Below, piece after piece: positions 40,886 through 53,900 of a DNA stretch of 64,000 nucleotides. The number at the start of each line of letters is the position of its first letter. Within the stretch, counting starts at the first letter, position 1. The stretch comes from Isoperla grammatica (lineage: Eukaryota; Arthropoda; Insecta; Plecoptera; Perlodidae): positions 27,723,260-27,787,259 of the forward strand of contig OX246749.1 of assembly GCA_945910005.1 (NCBI GenBank), read 5' to 3'. The translations under genes and the position numbers were made by a program. A model generated the notes under the pieces. That model worked only from the letters and a program-made list of their open reading frames with translations. It was not told the DNA's origin and searched no databases.

Positions 40886-42140
40886 CTGAGACATAGAACA
40901 AACACAATTATGTCGCGTTGCAATACAACTGACACCCGGCCAGGGCTACATCAGCAGAGCAGGTGAAGGTGAATGTGTGGAGGGCTTCGGATGCTCTTAC
41001 GTGGTCCGGGGCAATGATGAGGTTGTGAGACGCGACCCCTGAGACATAGAACAAACACAATTATGTCGCGTTGCAATACAACTGACACCCGGCCAGGGCT
41101 ACATCAGCAGAGCAGGTGAATGTGACAGTCTGACGGGCTTGGGATACTCGCACGTAATCCGGGGCCATGGTGAGGCTGAAGGACGCCACCCCTGAGACAC
41201 AGAACAAACACAATTATGTCGCGTTGCAATACAACTGACACCCGGCCAGGGCTACGTCAGCAGAGCAGGTGAAGGTGACAGTGGGGAGGGCTTGGGATAC
41301 TCGCACGTAGTCCGGGGTCATGGTGAGGCTGTAGGACGCCACCCCTGAGACACAGAACCAACACAATTATGTCGCGTTGCAATACAACTGACACCCGGCC
41401 AGGACTACGCCAGCAGAGCAGGTGAATGTGACAGTCTGGAGGGCTTGGGATACTCGCACGTAGTCCGGGGTCATGGTGAGGCTGTAGGATGCCACCCCTG
41501 AGACACAGAACCAACACAATTATGTCGCGTTGCAATACAACTGACACCCGGCCAGGACTACGCCAGCAGAGCAGGTGAATGTGACAGTCTGGAGGGCTTG
41601 GGATACTCGCACGTAGTCCGGGGTCATAGTGAGGCTGTAGGACGCCACCCCTGAGACACAGAACAAACACAATTATGTCGCGTTGCAATACAAGTGACAC
41701 CCGGCCAGGGCTACGTCAGCAGAGCAGGTGAATGTGACAGTCTGGAGGGCTTGGGATACTCGCACGTAGTCCGGGGTCATAGTGAGGCTGTAGGACGCCA
41801 CCCCTGAGACACAGAACAAACACAATTATTTTGCGTTGCAATACAACTGACACCCGGCTTGGGCTACGTCAGCAGAGCAGGTAAAGGTGACAGTCTGGAG
41901 GGCTCGGGATACTCGCACGTAGTCCGGGGTCATAGTGAGGCTGTAGGACGCCACCCCTGAGACACAGAACAAACACAATTATGTCGCGTTGCAATACAAC
42001 TGACACCCGGCCAGGGCTACGTCAGCAGAGCAGGTGAATGTGACAGTCTGACGGGCTTGGGATACTCTCACGTAGTCCGGGGTCATGGTGAGGCTGTAGG
42101 ACGCGACCCCTGAACAACAGAACAAACACATTTATGTCGC
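40886..42140 (-). repeat. 153-bp tandem array carrying the acceptor and start of gene 2 Ig exon 1
   Basis: The acceptor-exon junction (CTCAG|GGGTGGCG on -) occurs nine times: the true one at 40885, and upstream copies whose positions (CCCCTGAG on +) are 40883, 41036, 41189, 41342, 41495, 41648, 41801, 41954 and 42107, exactly 153 bp apart. Each unit copies about 100 bp of exon, to GCQ of VALAGCQ, then returns to intron (GTATTGCAACGCGACATAAT). In the spliced frame each extra copy stops at TAA about 45 codons in. Most differences between copies fall in the segment DYVRVSQALQTVTFTC. 153 bp is 51 codons. Confidence 0.95.
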
Positions 42141-42323
42141 GTTGCAATACAACTGGTCTAGAATCTATACTCTTGAGAAATCTTATAAACACCTATGTGT
42201 AATATATAATAATAATGTGGAGCACATCATAAGCAAATTGAATAAGACCCCTGTAGCATATGATAGCTACGATAGTGAGCTATCAGCAAAATACACTACA
42301 TAATTGAAACGGAATGGTGGTAA

Positions 42324-42375
42324 TGACTGTGATAACGATTTTCTTAGTAATTTAAGGAAATCGTTATCACAGTCA
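42324..42375. repeat. short inverted repeat
   Basis: TGACTGTGATAACGATTTYC at 42324-42343 pairs with GAAATCGTTATCACAGTCA at 42357-42375 across a 13-nt loop. It may be a small foldback element or hairpin. It lies in intron 1 of gene 2. Confidence 0.7.
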
Positions 42376-42706
42376 TACTGATTATGACGTTAAATACATT
42401 TATCATTCAGTGTGTAGGGCTTACCAAACCACAGCGCTATGGTTTCTCAGATTTTCGATTTTGAATTTCAATCTTGGGATATAATTAAAAAATGAAGTTT
42501 TTCTGCGGTTTTTGACGTAGAGGTATCCTTCGCTTGGTGTTCGCAACGTACCCGGCTAAGCGAGCAACCGCGGCTAAACCGTTGGCTATGTGTTTGTAAT
42601 GCACGTATGAATATTTCACATATTCACGACAAGTTACAAAAAGAATATTTCATATAAGTGTCTATTGCTTCATACATACAGATTATAATATGATTGTTTT
42701 ACTTAC

Positions 42707-42761
42707 GGACAATCAGCAAGCAGGCGAGGCCCCACAGGGTCAGAAGAACGTTGCTGGACAT
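42707..42761 (-). CDS. gene 2, first coding exon (signal peptide)
   Basis: The ATG at 42761 opens MSSNVLLTLWGLACLLIV, a typical hydrophobic signal peptide with a short polar start. It ends after 18 codons plus one base at a perfect donor (C|GTAAGT). The phase-1 end joins the Ig exon at 40885 to give R-V-A-S-Y-S, a plausible signal cleavage region. This start is preferred to upstream in-frame ATGs because it directly begins the hydrophobic core and lies after the predicted promoter. The product is secreted or membrane-bound. Confidence 0.8.
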
Positions 42762-42797
42762 AACAAGACTGGTAAGATACTCCGTCGATGATATCGC

Positions 42798-42852
42798 AGT
42801 GCAGACTGAGATAGTTGTGGCTGTTGGACCCAGCCCAGCGTGTATATATAGC
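42798..42852 (-). promoter_or_regulatory. TATA box and initiator of gene 2
   Basis: On the - strand GGCTATATATACACG (TATA core at about 42843-42850) lies about 90 bp upstream of the signal-peptide ATG. CTCAGTC, an arthropod-type initiator (TCAGT), is at 42804-42810, about 40 bp downstream of TATA. An alternative start at CCAACAGC, about 28 bp after TATA, fits the usual spacing better. Confidence 0.55.
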
Positions 42853-42861
42853 CAGGCGCTT

Positions 42862-43064
42862 GAACTAATAATATCTCTCGTAACGAAGAGCCAGGCGTAC
42901 CCGTAGGACCTGTAACACAATCTGGCTTTGGCAATACCCAGGGCCTAATTTGGTGCGCAGCTGGACACTGTTGCGCAGTTGCAAAAGTCATTTGCGCAGT
43001 TAAGAATTAGTCTTTAAAAGAACTAATAGAATAACAATGTGTTATATTTTCATTTAATAGGGCT

Positions 43065-43068
<4 letters not shown>
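42862..43068. other. upstream region of gene 2
   Basis: No repeat or coding feature is recognised between the promoter and the CT microsatellite. Confidence 0.3.

Positions 43069-43069
<1 letters not shown>

Positions 43070-43155
<86 letters not shown>
43070..43155. repeat. (CT)n microsatellite
   Basis: Uninterrupted CT dinucleotides over about 85 bp, roughly 220 bp upstream of the gene 2 TATA box. Confidence 0.99.
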
Positions 43156-43158
<3 letters not shown>

Positions 43159-43457
43159 TTAGTCCATCGTAATGACAGGAAATAAATGACAGCGCATCGG
43201 CTTGGGATCAGGGACTAAATACGTGAACAATATACTTTGTTGTGTCACATGCTCATTCACGGAAATCTATACAAAGGATATTATCATTGAGTGTGTTGTG
43301 TGCACATTCCACGTTATTATTCAGTTTAGTGGTTTTGTTTCATGAATGTGTTGCCGCGATAGTCTAGCAAGCGTGGAACGATATCTTACTGATAAAATAA
43401 TTCTTACAGACGCGTTTCAAATATATTGCGTGCGGTAATTATTAACACAACTAAAGT

Positions 43458-43550
43458 ATGCCACGTGCGGTATTCGAACCCACGACTTTAAGTGGCATAC
43501 GCTTATGACCTGCACCTGGTTGGGACCATATGAGCCACCACAGATGGCTT
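43458..43550 (-). other. tRNA-derived SINE head or tRNA pseudogene
   Basis: On the - strand an A box (TGGCTCATATGGT) and a B box (GGTTCGAATAC) are separated by about 45 nt. GTGGTGGCTC at the start is shared with the tRNA-like sequence at 36880. No cloverleaf is evident, so a SINE head is the more likely reading. Confidence 0.5.
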
Positions 43551-43559
43551 ATAATTATT

Positions 43560-44355
43560 ATCATCTTATAGCATATAAGCTTTGTAATTTATAAAGTTTT
43601 TTTTTTTATAGTTATATTACCGTGTTAATTTACATTGCTTTGGTTAGTATGCACAAACCTCGAGAATAGGGAATATGCGTCATCTCTTTTTAGCATTTTA
43701 CTAGATTAGGATTAACTTCCTGAATACAAAAATATTTTATTTTGATGACATAGAATAAAGTTTCATTTATAAAAACGAGCTGAAAGTTTCACACATATTT
43801 ATGGCGGGAAAAACGGGGCATACGTCACTTTCCCTGTATCAGCAATCAACCAATCATAAACTGATAAATAAAATAACGCTTATTTGGAAATTATCATATC
43901 TAAAATCATATAAAATCGAATTAATGCCTAGTACGCTAATAATTAATTTTGAAGCCCAATTTCTATATAAACAATAATACCAAACCAATTTTCATAGAAT
44001 ATCAGTAAATAATGGGTGTTGTTATTCATATAAAGCAGACTTGACAACGGCTTGAGTACAAATTTTGACAAGGTTAGCTTGATGACCTTGAAAATTTGAT
44101 TGTTTCGTCTAGGAGGCGGTGGCAAAGTCCAAGGAGGTTATATGCAAAGTCATTCATATAAGCAGTGATTTACAAGGATTGTGACGTCACAAACCGTTTA
44201 AAAATAATAGTGCGGGAAACAGATAATCAAAATCTTTGAACATTTATAGAAGTATAATGAGTTAATTTTAAAACTTTTAAATTAGGTTTCTGATGTCTTC
44301 AGATGAATAACAATATTTTCCACGTACTTTTAGAGCTGTAAAAAATTCATGCACA
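43560..44355. other. no gene recognised
   Basis: AT-rich sequence without supported features. Confidence 0.4.
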
Positions 44356-44381
44356 TTCCCTATTATATACTATTTTATTTT

Positions 44382-44810
44382 ATTTTATAATGATGATTTT
44401 ATTTATTTATTTTATTATAATTAAGGCCAGTATAGGGCACAATGCCCTCTTTAGCCTGATGAGTGATGATTGATGAATGATAATGAGGAAGGAAGGAGGG
44501 GAAGCCTGGTACTGGCACGTAGCCTACTCCTGTCGAAAAGTACCAAGGGGACCATCGGCTTTACGTCCCATCCGAAAGGACGGTGTAACTTTGACCAGTC
44601 ATATAGGTTCCTCCACTAACCTGGACTGCCGAGCAGTTGACGAGAAGAACGAAGCTGTTACACAAGCTTTCGAACCCTTCGATCTGCTCTAACCAACGGT
44701 AACTAGTGTTTCAGAGGTGAGTGGTCACCCATCCACCTCCTGACCTAGCCCGAGGTTGCTTAACTTCGGTGTTCGTATGAATGATGATGGCTGACCCTGC
44801 AGATAAGCTG
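44382..44810 (-). mobile_element. 5S rRNA-derived SINE (SINE3/Deu-like)
   Basis: On the - strand the head carries CCGAAGTTAAGCAACCTCGG and GGATGGGTGACCACTC, closely matching the internal promoter region of 5S rRNA genes. The middle has CTTTCGGATGGGACGTAAAG, like the conserved central domain of 5S-headed SINEs. The 3' part (GGCATTGTGCCCTATACTGG, CCTTAATTATAATAAA) looks LINE-derived and ends in an A/T-rich tail. The open frame at 44477-44692 inside it is an artefact. Confidence 0.7.
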
Positions 44811-44884
44811 TATTGTAGCTTTGTGGGACGCCCAAACATTGGAATTATGTTACTCAATAAAGAAATGCAACATTAAAAAAACAT

Positions 44885-45245
<361 letters not shown>

Positions 45246-45334
45246 TGTGTATTTTTGTTAATCTATTTCGGAGGCTTTCACGGCCGGAGTGTGTATTTTG
45301 GTTGTTTGACGATGCATTGTTTATAACACGTGTA

Positions 45335-45505
45335 AAGCTAATGCTCCGTGGTCAGAGTGTCCGCCCGGCAAGTGGGGGACCTGAGCTCGATTCCCAACGG
45401 GGTAGATTTTGACAATCTGTCTTATATGCCATATACATTACGTACAATTGATTTATCCACACCCTAACTTTATGCGATCTCTTGAAATAAAATAATAATA
45501 TTTTT
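45335..45505 (+). mobile_element. tRNA-derived SINE, + copy
   Basis: The head has GTGGTCAGAGTGTCCGCC and a slightly changed B box (GAGCTCGATTCCC). The body has CAATCTGTCTTATATGCCAT and the tail is AAATAAAATAATAATA. It belongs to the same family as the SINE at 45087 and faces away from it. Confidence 0.65.
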
Positions 45506-47911
45506 GAATGTTTTAGGTATTATTGTTTAAAATGAAGCTAGAGAAAAAAGAAAAAAGTGTGACAAAAAGTGACAAAAAATGTTTGAAACCAGGGTGGGGG
45601 GTAAATTGCACATTTTCATATACCCTTGTTGATAAATACGTGTAGAAGCTAAGAAGCGCATACAAAATTGAAGGTTGTTGGGGCCAGGGTATTCGCCTTT
45701 AAATCGAGATGTAGGCGCGCCACCGTCGCGACCATCATGGCCGTCCGAGCCGGGATAAACAACGCACGGCTAACCTGTGTTCCATATGTTTCTGGCAGTA
45801 GGTTAGTGAGTGACAGGGTGATGGTGTCTCTGATACACATTTATCACATAAACGCGTTTGTTGGGAACATACAGTGACCATTTGTCAAAGCAAAATAGGA
45901 TTTAAAACGGTTATCGTTTAATTTTACAGTAGTAATATTAAGTAAGCGGGTACTATGTAGGCAAGCATCCCTTCAGACATCATAATTACATGCAAAAACC
46001 ACATCTGATAAACGTGAATATTAACTGCACAGATGAGAACAACGAAGTTAACGCTACTTGCTCATATAAAGCAGGTTCGAGGAAGTGTAAACATGACTAT
46101 TTTCTATATGTAAGTAAGGCAAAGAGGGCTCCCGTTCATATTTCGGATCACAATTCCTCTTTTATCTCTTCTTCAAATTTCTTTTCATTCATTCTGGCCC
46201 TCTTTTCTACCTAAACGCCCACCGAACTCCCACGTCTCCCCCCTCCCCCCCCCCCCCCTTCCAGTACCTCCCAAGCCCCCAAAAACCAGAAATGAGTGTT
46301 CTCTACGACATAGACCTATACTTGCTAAAGCTAAAGGTAATTGCAACGCAGCTGAATCTGATAGACATATGCGTAGGCGCATGCTAAATGTTGGATTCTA
46401 AAAATAGGTTTTAAGTTGATCATTTTGTATCAGTATAGCCTATTATGATTATTGATAACGGTAGTTGAGGTGTTTTATGTCTCCCACCCCATTACACCCA
46501 CATCCCACACCCACGCAATCTACACTTTGAGGTTAATTTTCCTGTATAATGCTGAATTTCGGTATTGGAGGTTTAAAATAACATTAAGAATTATATTGTG
46601 ACAAATACATTGTCACAATTCTGTTGAACCATCAAGTAAACATAATCTACCGTACGCATATTTAGTATTTTTTTTGAAATATATTAATTTAAAAAAAAAA
46701 ACTCCAATATGTGAGTAGGCCTAAATGTCAATTTATGTTAGGACTACCTATGCACTTTTTTTTACACAGCATCTACGAAATATATTTTTTTAAATGATTT
46801 ATTTAACGGCACAAAATAGAAAACATTGTGTATTTTTTTTAGACTGAATACCATACCAGCATGCATTTTGACACCTACGCAACTGCGTAAGAGCCGAACT
46901 CATTCGGATTTTAAAACACTTCGCATTGAGAGAATATTTGTTTCGCTCGCCGGTTGCTACATTGTGGCATAGATCCACAAGGTATTGATTGTCAATTTTA
47001 ACATGTTTACTGCCCGACAATAATGTTGATCATCATGTAATTCACTCATACTCTCTATCGCCGTCTCCGTCGCCCACACACAGCGAACACCGGCCATCAT
47101 TCCGTAACCTATCCCGGCTGTACTGGTTCTCGATTTGTCCGCCAGAGTTCAGCCACTTTGGATTTAAACGCGAATATACTTATATACTTGATCTCCACTT
47201 GCGACGTATACGGATATCAGACATCTGGCGTTTCGACCCATATTGAAATGAGCCTACTGCGGTTGCGGTTGTGTTTATAAATATTTTGACGTTGCATGAC
47301 TAGTGCGGAGTGCGTAATTGTATGCATTGCATGGTAAGTTTGTAGTCGGTTTTTCTCTTCGGGGTGTGGTTCACAAATGTATATCTTAAAGGGGGGGGGG
47401 GGGGGTGGGGAGTTAAACCACTTTAATCTTTGGGGGTTATGGCACTCCTCCGCATCCCCCCCTCCACCCAATGCGACAGCTGGGAGGGTGTAATGTAAGT
47501 TGGAAATGAATAATTAGGTGCACTTATATTGTAATATATTCTAGCATTCGTATTCGGAGCGAGGACATCCTCTGCAAGAACCCAAGGACTGGTTGTGATT
47601 GCCGGTGACCTGTAGGCCTATCCAACGCGGGCGACCTGTCTTATTAAGGGTATCACGTGTTACCGCGGAGCCACCTGTATTGGTCCTAGATGCTTCATAA
47701 GTAAGGATGTATAACATATACCTGAACAATAGTATTGGTTACTTAGTCCCCTTTACTGAAACAAATTCACACAACTTCACTAGCATTATTATTCATTGTT
47801 ATCAACATTGCCATTAAACTCCCGGTCTTTGAGCGCAGTGGGGATGTGCGCATGGGCGTCGCCAGAGTATTTTCCAAGGGGGGGGGGGGGGGCAAGACGA
47901 AACAACTTTAT
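45506..47911. other. no gene supported; homopolymer runs and a transposon-like edge
   Basis: Short open frames here (for example 45649-45840 on - and 46799-47020 on -) have no recognised domain. C and G runs occur near 46240 and 47390. At 47855-47895 CATGGGCGTCGCCAG followed by a G run resembles the edge of a DNA transposon and directly precedes the 51-bp array. Confidence 0.4.
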
Positions 47912-50900
47912 CCATTATGATATAATGGTGGTCTGGGGAGAGGTGTGAGCCTCCAAGTTAGCTCATTATGATATAATGGTGGTCTGGGGAGAGGTGTGAG
48001 CCTCCTAGTTAGCTCATTATGATATAATGGTGATCTGGGGAGAGGTGTGAGCCTCCTAGTTAGCTCATTATGATATAATGGTGGTCTGGGGAGAGGTGTG
48101 AGCCTCCTAGTTAGCTCATTATGATATAATGGTGTCTGGGGAGAGGTGTGCGCCTCCTAGTTAGCTCATTATGATATAATGGTGGTCTAGGGAGAGGTGT
48201 GAGCCTCCTAGTTAGCTCATTATGATATGATGGTGGTCTGGGGAGAGGTGTGTGCCTCCTAGTTAGCTCATTATGATATAATGGTGGTCTGGGGAGAGGT
48301 GTGAGCCTCCTAGTTAGCTCATTATGATATAATGGTGGTCTAGGGAGAGGTGTGAGCCTCCTAGTAAGCTCATTATGATATGATGGTGGTCTGGGGAGAG
48401 GTGTGTGCCTCCTAGTTAGCTCATTATGATATAATGGTGGTCTGGGGAGAGGTGTGAGCCTCCTAGTTAGCTCATTATGATATAATGGTGGTCTGGGGAG
48501 AGGTGTGAGCCTCCTAGTTAGCTCATTATGATATAATGGTGGTCTGGGGAGAGATGTGAGCCTCCTAGTTAGCTCATTATGATATAATGGTGGTCTGGGG
48601 AGAGGTGTGCGCCTCCTAGTTAGCTTATTATGATATAATGGTGGTCTGGGGAGAGGTGTGAGCCTCCTAGTTAGCTCATTATGATATAATGGTGGTCTGG
48701 GGAGAGGTGTGAGCCTCCTAGTTAGCTCATTATGATATAATGGTGGTCTGGGGAGAGATGTGAGCCTCCTAGTTAGCTCATTATGATATAATGGTGGTCT
48801 GGGGAGAGGTGTGCGCCTCCTAGTTAGCTAATTATGATATAATGGTGGTCTGGGGAGAGGTGTGAGCCTCCTAGTTAGCTCATTATGATATAATGGTGGT
48901 CTGGGGAGAGGTGTGAGCCTCCTAGTTAGCTCATTATGATATAATGGTGGTCTGGGGAGAGGTGTGAGCCTCCTAGTTAGCTCATTATGATATAATGGTG
49001 GTCTCGGGAGAGGTGTGAGCCTCCTAGTTAGCTCATTATGATATAATGGTGGTCTGGGGAGAAGTGTGAGCCTCCTAGTTAGCTCATTATGATATAATGG
49101 TGGTCTGGGGAGAAGTGTGAGCCTCCTAGTTAGCTCATTATGATATAATGGTGGTCTGGGGAGAGGTGTGAGCCTCCTAGTTAGCTCATTATGATATAAT
49201 GGTGGTCTCGAGAGAGGTGTGAGCCTCCTAGTAAGCTCATTATGATATAATGGTGGTCTGAGGAGAAGTGTGAGCCCCCTAGTTAGCTCATTATGATATA
49301 ATGGTGGTCTGGGGAGAGGTGTGAGCCTCCTAGTTAGCTCATTATGATATAATGGTGGTCTGGGGAGAGGTATGCGCCTCCTAGTTAGCTCATTATGATA
49401 TAATGGTGGTCTGGGGAGAGGTGTGAGCCTCCTAGTTAGCTCATTATGATATAATGGTGGTCTGGGGAGAGGTGTGAGCCTCCTAGTTAGCTCATTATGA
49501 TATAATGGTGGTCTGGGGAGAGGAGTGTGCCTCCTAGTTAGCTCATTATGATATAATGGTGGTCTGGGGAGAAGTGTGAGCCTCCTAGTTAGCTCATTAT
49601 GATATAATGGTGGTCTGGGGAGAGGTATGAGCCTCCTAGTTAGCTCATTATGATATAATGGTGGTCTGGGGAGAGGTGTGAGCCTCCTAGTTAGCTCACT
49701 ATGATATAATGGTGGTCTGGGGAGAGGTGTGAGCCTCCTAGTTAGCTCATTATGATATAATGGTGATCTGGGGAGAGGTGTGAGCCTCCTAGTTAGCTCA
49801 TTTTGATATAATGGTGGTCTAGGGAGAGGTGTGAGCCTCCAAGTTAGCTCATTATGATATAATGGTGGTCTGGGGAGAGGTGTGAGCCTCCTAGTTAGCT
49901 CATTATGATATAATGGTGTCTGGGGAGAGGTGTGAGCCTCCTAGTTAGCTCATTATGATAAAATGGTGTCTGGGGAGAGATGTGAGCCTCCTAGTTAGCT
50001 CATTATGATATAATGGTGGTCTGGGGAGAGGTGTGAGCCCCCTAGTTAGCTCATTATGATATAATGGTGGTCTGGGGAGAGGTGTGAGCCTCCTAGTTAG
50101 CTCATTATGATATAATGGTGGTCTAGGGAGAGGTGTGAGCCTCCTAGTTAGCTCATTATGATATAATGGTGGTCTGGGGAGAGGTGTGAGCCTCCTAGTT
50201 AGCTCATTATGATATAATGGTGGTCTGGGGAGAGGTGTGAGCCTCCTAGTTAGCTCATTATGATATAATGGTGGTCTGGGGAGAGGTGTGAGCCTCCTAG
50301 TTAGCTCATTATGATATAATGGTGGTCTGGGGAGAGGTGTGAGCCTCCTAGTTAGCTCATTATGATAAATTGGTGGTCTGGGGAGAGGTGTGCGCCTCCT
50401 AGTTAGCTCATTATGATATAATGGTGGTCTGGGGAGAGGTGTGCGCCTCCTAGTTAGCTCATTATGATATAATGGTGGTCTGGGGAGAGGTGTGAGCCTC
50501 CTAGTTAGCTCATTATGATATAATGGTGGTCTGGGGAGAGGTGTGAGCCCCCTAGTTAGCTCATTATGATATAATGGTGGTCTGAAGAGAGGTGTGAGCC
50601 TCCTAGTTAGCTCATTATGATATAATGGTGGTCTAGGGAGAGGTGTGAGCCTCCTAGTTAGCTCATTATGATATAATGGTGGTCTGGGGAGAGGTGTGAG
50701 CCTCCTAGTTAGCTCATTATGATATAATGGTGGTCTAGGGAGAGGTGTGAGCCTCCTAGTTAGCTCATTATGATATAATGGTGGTCTAGGGAGAGGTGTG
50801 AGCCTCCTAGTTAGCTCATTATGATATAATGGTGGTCTGGGGAGAGGTGTGAGCCTCCTAGGTAGCTCATTATGATATAATGGTGGTCTGGGGAGAGGTG

Positions 50901-53900
50901 TGAGCCTCCTAGTTAGCTCATTATGATATAATGGTGGTCTGGGGAGAGGAGTGAGCCTCCTAGTTAGCTCATTATGATATAATGGTGGTCTGGGGAGGTG
51001 TGAGCCTCCTAATTAGCTCATTATGATATAATGGTGGTCTGGGGAGAGGAGTGGGCCTCCTAGTTAGCTCATTATGATATAATGGTGGTCTGGGGAGAGG
51101 TGTGAGCCTCCTAGTTAGCTCATTATGATATAATGGTGGTCTGGGGAGGTGTGAGCCTCCTAGTTAGCTCATTATGATATAATGGTGGTCTGGGGAGAGG
51201 AGTGAGCCTCCTAGTTAGCTCATCATGATATCTTGGTGGTCTGGGGAGGTGTGAGCCTCCTAGTTAGCTCATTATGATATAATGGTGGTCTGGTAAGAGG
51301 AGTGGGCCTCCTAGTTAGCTCATTATGATATAATGGTGGTCTGGGGAGAGGAGTGAGCCTCCTAGTTAGCTCATTATGATATAATGGTGGTCTGAGGAGA
51401 GGTGTGAGCCTCCTAGTTAGCTCGTTATGATATAATGGTGGTCTCGGGAGAGGTGTGCGCCTCCTAGTTAGCTCATTATGATATAATGGTGGTCTGGGGA
51501 GAGGTGTGCGCCTCCTAGTTAGCTCATTATGATATAATCGTGGTCTGGGGAGAGGTGTGAGCCTCCTAGTTAGCTCATTATGATATAATGGTTGTCTCGG
51601 GAGAGGTGTGCGCCACCTAGTTAGCTCATTATGATATAATGGTGGTCTGGGGAGAGGTGTGCGCCTCCTAGTTAGCTCATTATGATATAATGGTGGTCTC
51701 GGGAGAGGTGTGCGCCTCCTAGTTAGCTCATTATGATATAATGTTGGTCTGGGGAGAGGTGTGAGCCTCCTAGTTAGCTCATTATGATATAATGGTGGTC
51801 TGGGGAGAGGTGTGCGCCTCCTAGTTAGCTCATTATGATATAATGGTGGTCTGGGGAGAGGTGTGAGCCTCCTAGTTAGCTCATTATGATATAATGGTGG
51901 TCTGGGGAGAGGTGTGAGCCTCCTAGTTAGCTCATTATGATATAATGGTGGTCTAGAGAGAGGTGTGAGCCTCCTAGTTAGCTCATTATGATATAATGGT
52001 GGTCTAGGGAGAGGTGTGGGCCTCCTAGTTAGCTCATTATGATATAATGGTGGTCTGGGGAGAGGTGTGAGCCTCCTAGTTAGCTCATTATGATATAATG
52101 GTGGTCTAGGGAGAGGTGTGAGCCTCCTAGTTAGCTCATTATGATATAATGGTGGTCTGGGGAGAGGTGTGAGCCTCCTAGTTAGCTCATTATGATATAA
52201 TGGTGGTCTGGGGAGAGGTGTGAGCCTCCTAGTTAGCTCATTATGATATAATGGTGGTCTGGGGAGAGGTGTGAGCCTCCTAGTTAGCTCATTATGATAT
52301 AATGGTGGTCTGGGGAGAGGTGTGAGCCTCCTAGTTAGCTCATTATGATATAATGGTGGTCTGGGGAGAAGTGTGAGCCTCCTAGTTAGCTCATTATGAT
52401 ATAATGGTGGTCTAGGGAGAGGTGTGAGCCTCCTAGTTAGCTCATTATGATATAATGGTGGTCTAGGGAGAGGTGTGAGCCTCCTAGTTAGCTCATTATG
52501 ATATAATGGTGGTCTAGGGAGAGGTGTGAGCCTCCTAGTTAGCTCATTATGATATAATGGTGGTCTTGGGAGAGATGTGAGCCTCCTAGTTAGCTCATTA
52601 TGATATAATGGTGGTCTGGGGAGAGGTGTGAGCCTCCTAGTTAGCTCATTATGATATAATGGTGGTCTAGGGAGAGGTGTGAGCCTCCTAGTTAGCTCAT
52701 TATGATATAATGGTGGTCTGGGGAGAGGTGTGAGCCTCCTAGTTAGCTCATTATGATATAATGGTGTCTGGGGAGAGGTGTGAGCCCCCTAGTTAGCTCA
52801 TTATGATATAATGGTGGTCTGGGGAGAGGTGTGCGCCTCCAAGTTAGCTCATTATGATATACTGGTGGTCTGGGGAGAGGTGTGAGCCTCCTAGTTAGCT
52901 CATTATGATATAATGGTGGTCTGGAGAGAGGTTTGCGCCTCCAAGTTAGCTCATTATGATATAATGGTGGTCTGGGGAGAGGTGTGCGCCTCCTAGTTAG
53001 CTCATTATGATATAATGGTGGTCTGGAGAGAGGTGTGCGCCTCCAAGTTAGCTCATTATGATATAATGGTGGTCTGGGGAGAGGTGTGAGCCTCCTAGTT
53101 AGCTCATTATGATATCATGGTGTCTGGGGAGAGGTGTGAGCCCCCTAGTTAGCTCATTATGATATAATGGTGGTCTGGTGAGAGGTGTGAGCCTCCTAGT
53201 TAGCTCATTATGATATAATGGTGTCTGGGGAGAGGTGTGAGCCCCCTAGTTAGCTCATTATGATATAATGGTGGTCTAGGGAGAGGTGTGCGCCTCCAAG
53301 TTAGCTCATTATGATATAATGGTGGTCTGGAGAGAGGTGTGCGCCTCCAAGTTAGCTCATTATGATATAATGGTGGTCTGGGGAGAGGTGTGAGCCTCCT
53401 AGTTAGCTCATTATGATATCATGGTGTCTGGGGAGAGGTGTGAGCCCCCTAGTTAGCTCATTATGATATAATGGTGGTCTGGTGAGAGGTGTGAGCCTCC
53501 TAGTTAGCTCATTATGATATAATGGTGTCTGGGGAGAGGTGTGAGCCCCCTAGTTAGCTCATTATGATATAATGGTGGTCTGGAGAGAGGTGTGCGCCTC
53601 CAAGTTAGCTCATTATGATATAATGGTGGTCTGGGGAGAGGTGTGAGCCTCCTAGTTAGCTCATTATGATATGATGGTGGTCTGGGGAGAGGTGTGAGCC
53701 TCCTAGTTAGCTCATTATGATATAATGGTGGTCTGGGGAGAGGTGTGAGCCTCCTAGTTAGCTCATTATGATATAATGGTGGTCTGGGGAGAGGTGTGAG
53801 CCTCCTAGTTAGCTCATTATGATATAATGGTGGTCTGGGGAGAGGTGTGCGCCTCCTAGTTAGCTCATTATGATATAATGGTGGTCTGGGGAGAGGTGTG

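Noticed and set aside
41257..41700. A 147-codon frame with repeated HYDPGLRASIPSPP on -
   Set aside because: It is the wrong frame through the 153-bp array; the spliced Ig frame is different.
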